The notes under the pieces are model-generated. The model had not been told where the DNA came from and made no database searches. It saw only the letters and a program-made list of their open reading frames with translations. Positions 63,401 to 64,000 of a stretch of DNA of 64,000 bases are shown in pieces (positions within the stretch are counted from its first letter, which is position 1; every line of letters starts with the position of its first letter). The DNA lies in assembly GCA_035771175.1 (NCBI GenBank), contig CM069602.1, positions 7,441,001-7,505,000 on the forward strand, read 5' to 3'. This stretch comes from Paratinospora sagittata. Lineage: Eukaryota; Streptophyta; Magnoliopsida; Ranunculales; Menispermaceae. A program made the position numbers and the translations under genes.

Positions 63401-63782
63401 TGGGTCCTGAGAGTGAATTGCCCATTAACTCGATATAGACAAGTTCTGGTAATGAGGTTAAGCTCAAGTTGTTAAGGTTACCTTGCAATCCTGCGTATGG
63501 CAAGGAAATGTTTGTGACATGGTTGGCCGAGTTGCATGTTATGCCGAACCAGTTGCATGGACTTGGCAACGAAGCTTCATGATGGCTTGTGTTACCAAGA
63601 CTCCAGGAACTAAGAGCAGTTGTGTTTTGAAGACTTGCTTTCCACCGGAGAAGAGCTTGTGCTTCTGTTGATGTATCATCACCTGATGACACCAGTACTG
63701 CCATTGCAGCGTGATAGTAAAAAGATGTAAGAAGAAGAGGCCATAGCAACAGCAATAGAGTAGGACTCATGAAGGTAGGCAT
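60481..63782 (-). CDS. LRR receptor-like kinase, MIK2/At1g35710 type (copy 5, intact)
   Basis: Exons 60953-63782 and 60481-60854 encode 1,067 aa. Leader ([20 protein letters not shown]), LRRNT cap, about 23 LRRs, membrane helix (about 705-730) and RD kinase match copy 3 at the same positions: lysine about 798, HRD aspartate about 899, DFG aspartate about 917. I chose the ATG at 63782 (MPTFMSPT) because it aligns with copy 3. An in-frame ATG at 63803 would add seven residues and is absent from copy 3. In the kinase, LDLVKRV replaces the family's LDWVKRV. LRRs about 3-8 differ strongly from copy 3 while the rest is nearly identical. It is probably functional as a membrane receptor kinase, ligand unknown. 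Confidence 0.94.
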
Positions 63783-63847
63783 GGTTACGCTGTGGTAGTA
63801 CATAGTAATTCTCTACTAGTGGTTGATGATTGGCGTAGTTTCTTGTG

Positions 63848-63855
63848 TTTAAATA
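63848..63855 (-). promoter_or_regulatory. Core promoter (TATA-like) of receptor copy 5
   Basis: TATTTAAA on the minus strand lies 66 nt upstream of the ATG at 63782, the same spacing as in copy 3. Confidence 0.55.
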
Positions 63856-64000
63856 AGCTTGCTTATGTTGTTAGTGCTGTTAGTCAGTACATATGAAGAC
63901 GCTTCATCTAGATTTCCAGAAAGACTTACGAAGTCAATATGATAGCGCCGCAAGTGGTTTTGCATTTAGGATGGTACATACCTTATTAATTTAATTATCT

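Overview
The window is nuclear DNA of a flowering plant, almost certainly a eudicot. It is AT-rich, with GT-AG introns, plant-only gene families (a LOB-domain factor and MIK2-type LRR receptor kinases) and many plant-type retroelements, including LTRs with an initiator-Met tRNA primer site. I cannot name the species.

Layout. At 0.3-1.4 kb (minus) lies a small three-exon gene with one SIN3-type PAH domain. At 3.5-12.2 kb (plus) lies a complete 14-exon TTC38-like tetratricopeptide gene (470 aa) whose immediate upstream region is a 234-bp tandem duplication. At 15.7-16.9 kb (minus) lies a two-exon LBD27/LBD22-like LOB-domain gene. From 17.7 to 31 kb is a block of transposable elements. It holds a 925-bp MULE-like element (9-bp TSD), an old LTR-type sequence with a laddered AGGACRCT repeat, a 5.8-kb composite LTR element inserted in it (TSD CTTAC) that ends in a near-perfect 485-bp palindrome, and a 2.3-kb solo LTR of the same family in inverse orientation (TSD CTAAT). 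A tandem copy of the target, still empty, lies next to the solo LTR.

From 31 kb to the end is a cluster of MIK2/At1g35710-type LRR receptor kinases. Three are structurally intact: 31.3-34.6 kb on plus, and 46-49.3 and 60.5-63.8 kb on minus. One is a full-length pseudogene (41.5-44.8 kb) and one a kinase-less remnant (56.4-57.8 kb). All members that keep a kinase share one phase-1 intron in kinase subdomain VIII. The minus-strand copies also share 3' flanks, and the two intact ones share a core promoter, so the array grew by tandem duplication. The two intact minus-strand genes are nearly identical except for a block of ectodomain repeats, which points to exchange between paralogues. Such receptors sit in the plasma membrane, bind apoplastic peptide or self ligands with the LRR domain, and signal through an RD-type kinase.

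Between the receptor genes are decayed LINE, Ty3/gypsy, Ty1/copia, CACTA and LTR remnants, a tRNA-derived SINE with a perfect 16-bp TSD, telo-box-rich degenerate repeats, and a 72-bp sequence that keeps both ends and a 5-bp TSD of the LTR family seen at 21-30 kb. I found no tRNA or rRNA gene and no CRISPR array. The most unusual structures are the composite LTR element with its palindromic 3' end, the 72-bp mini solo LTR, and the mosaic receptor ectodomain.
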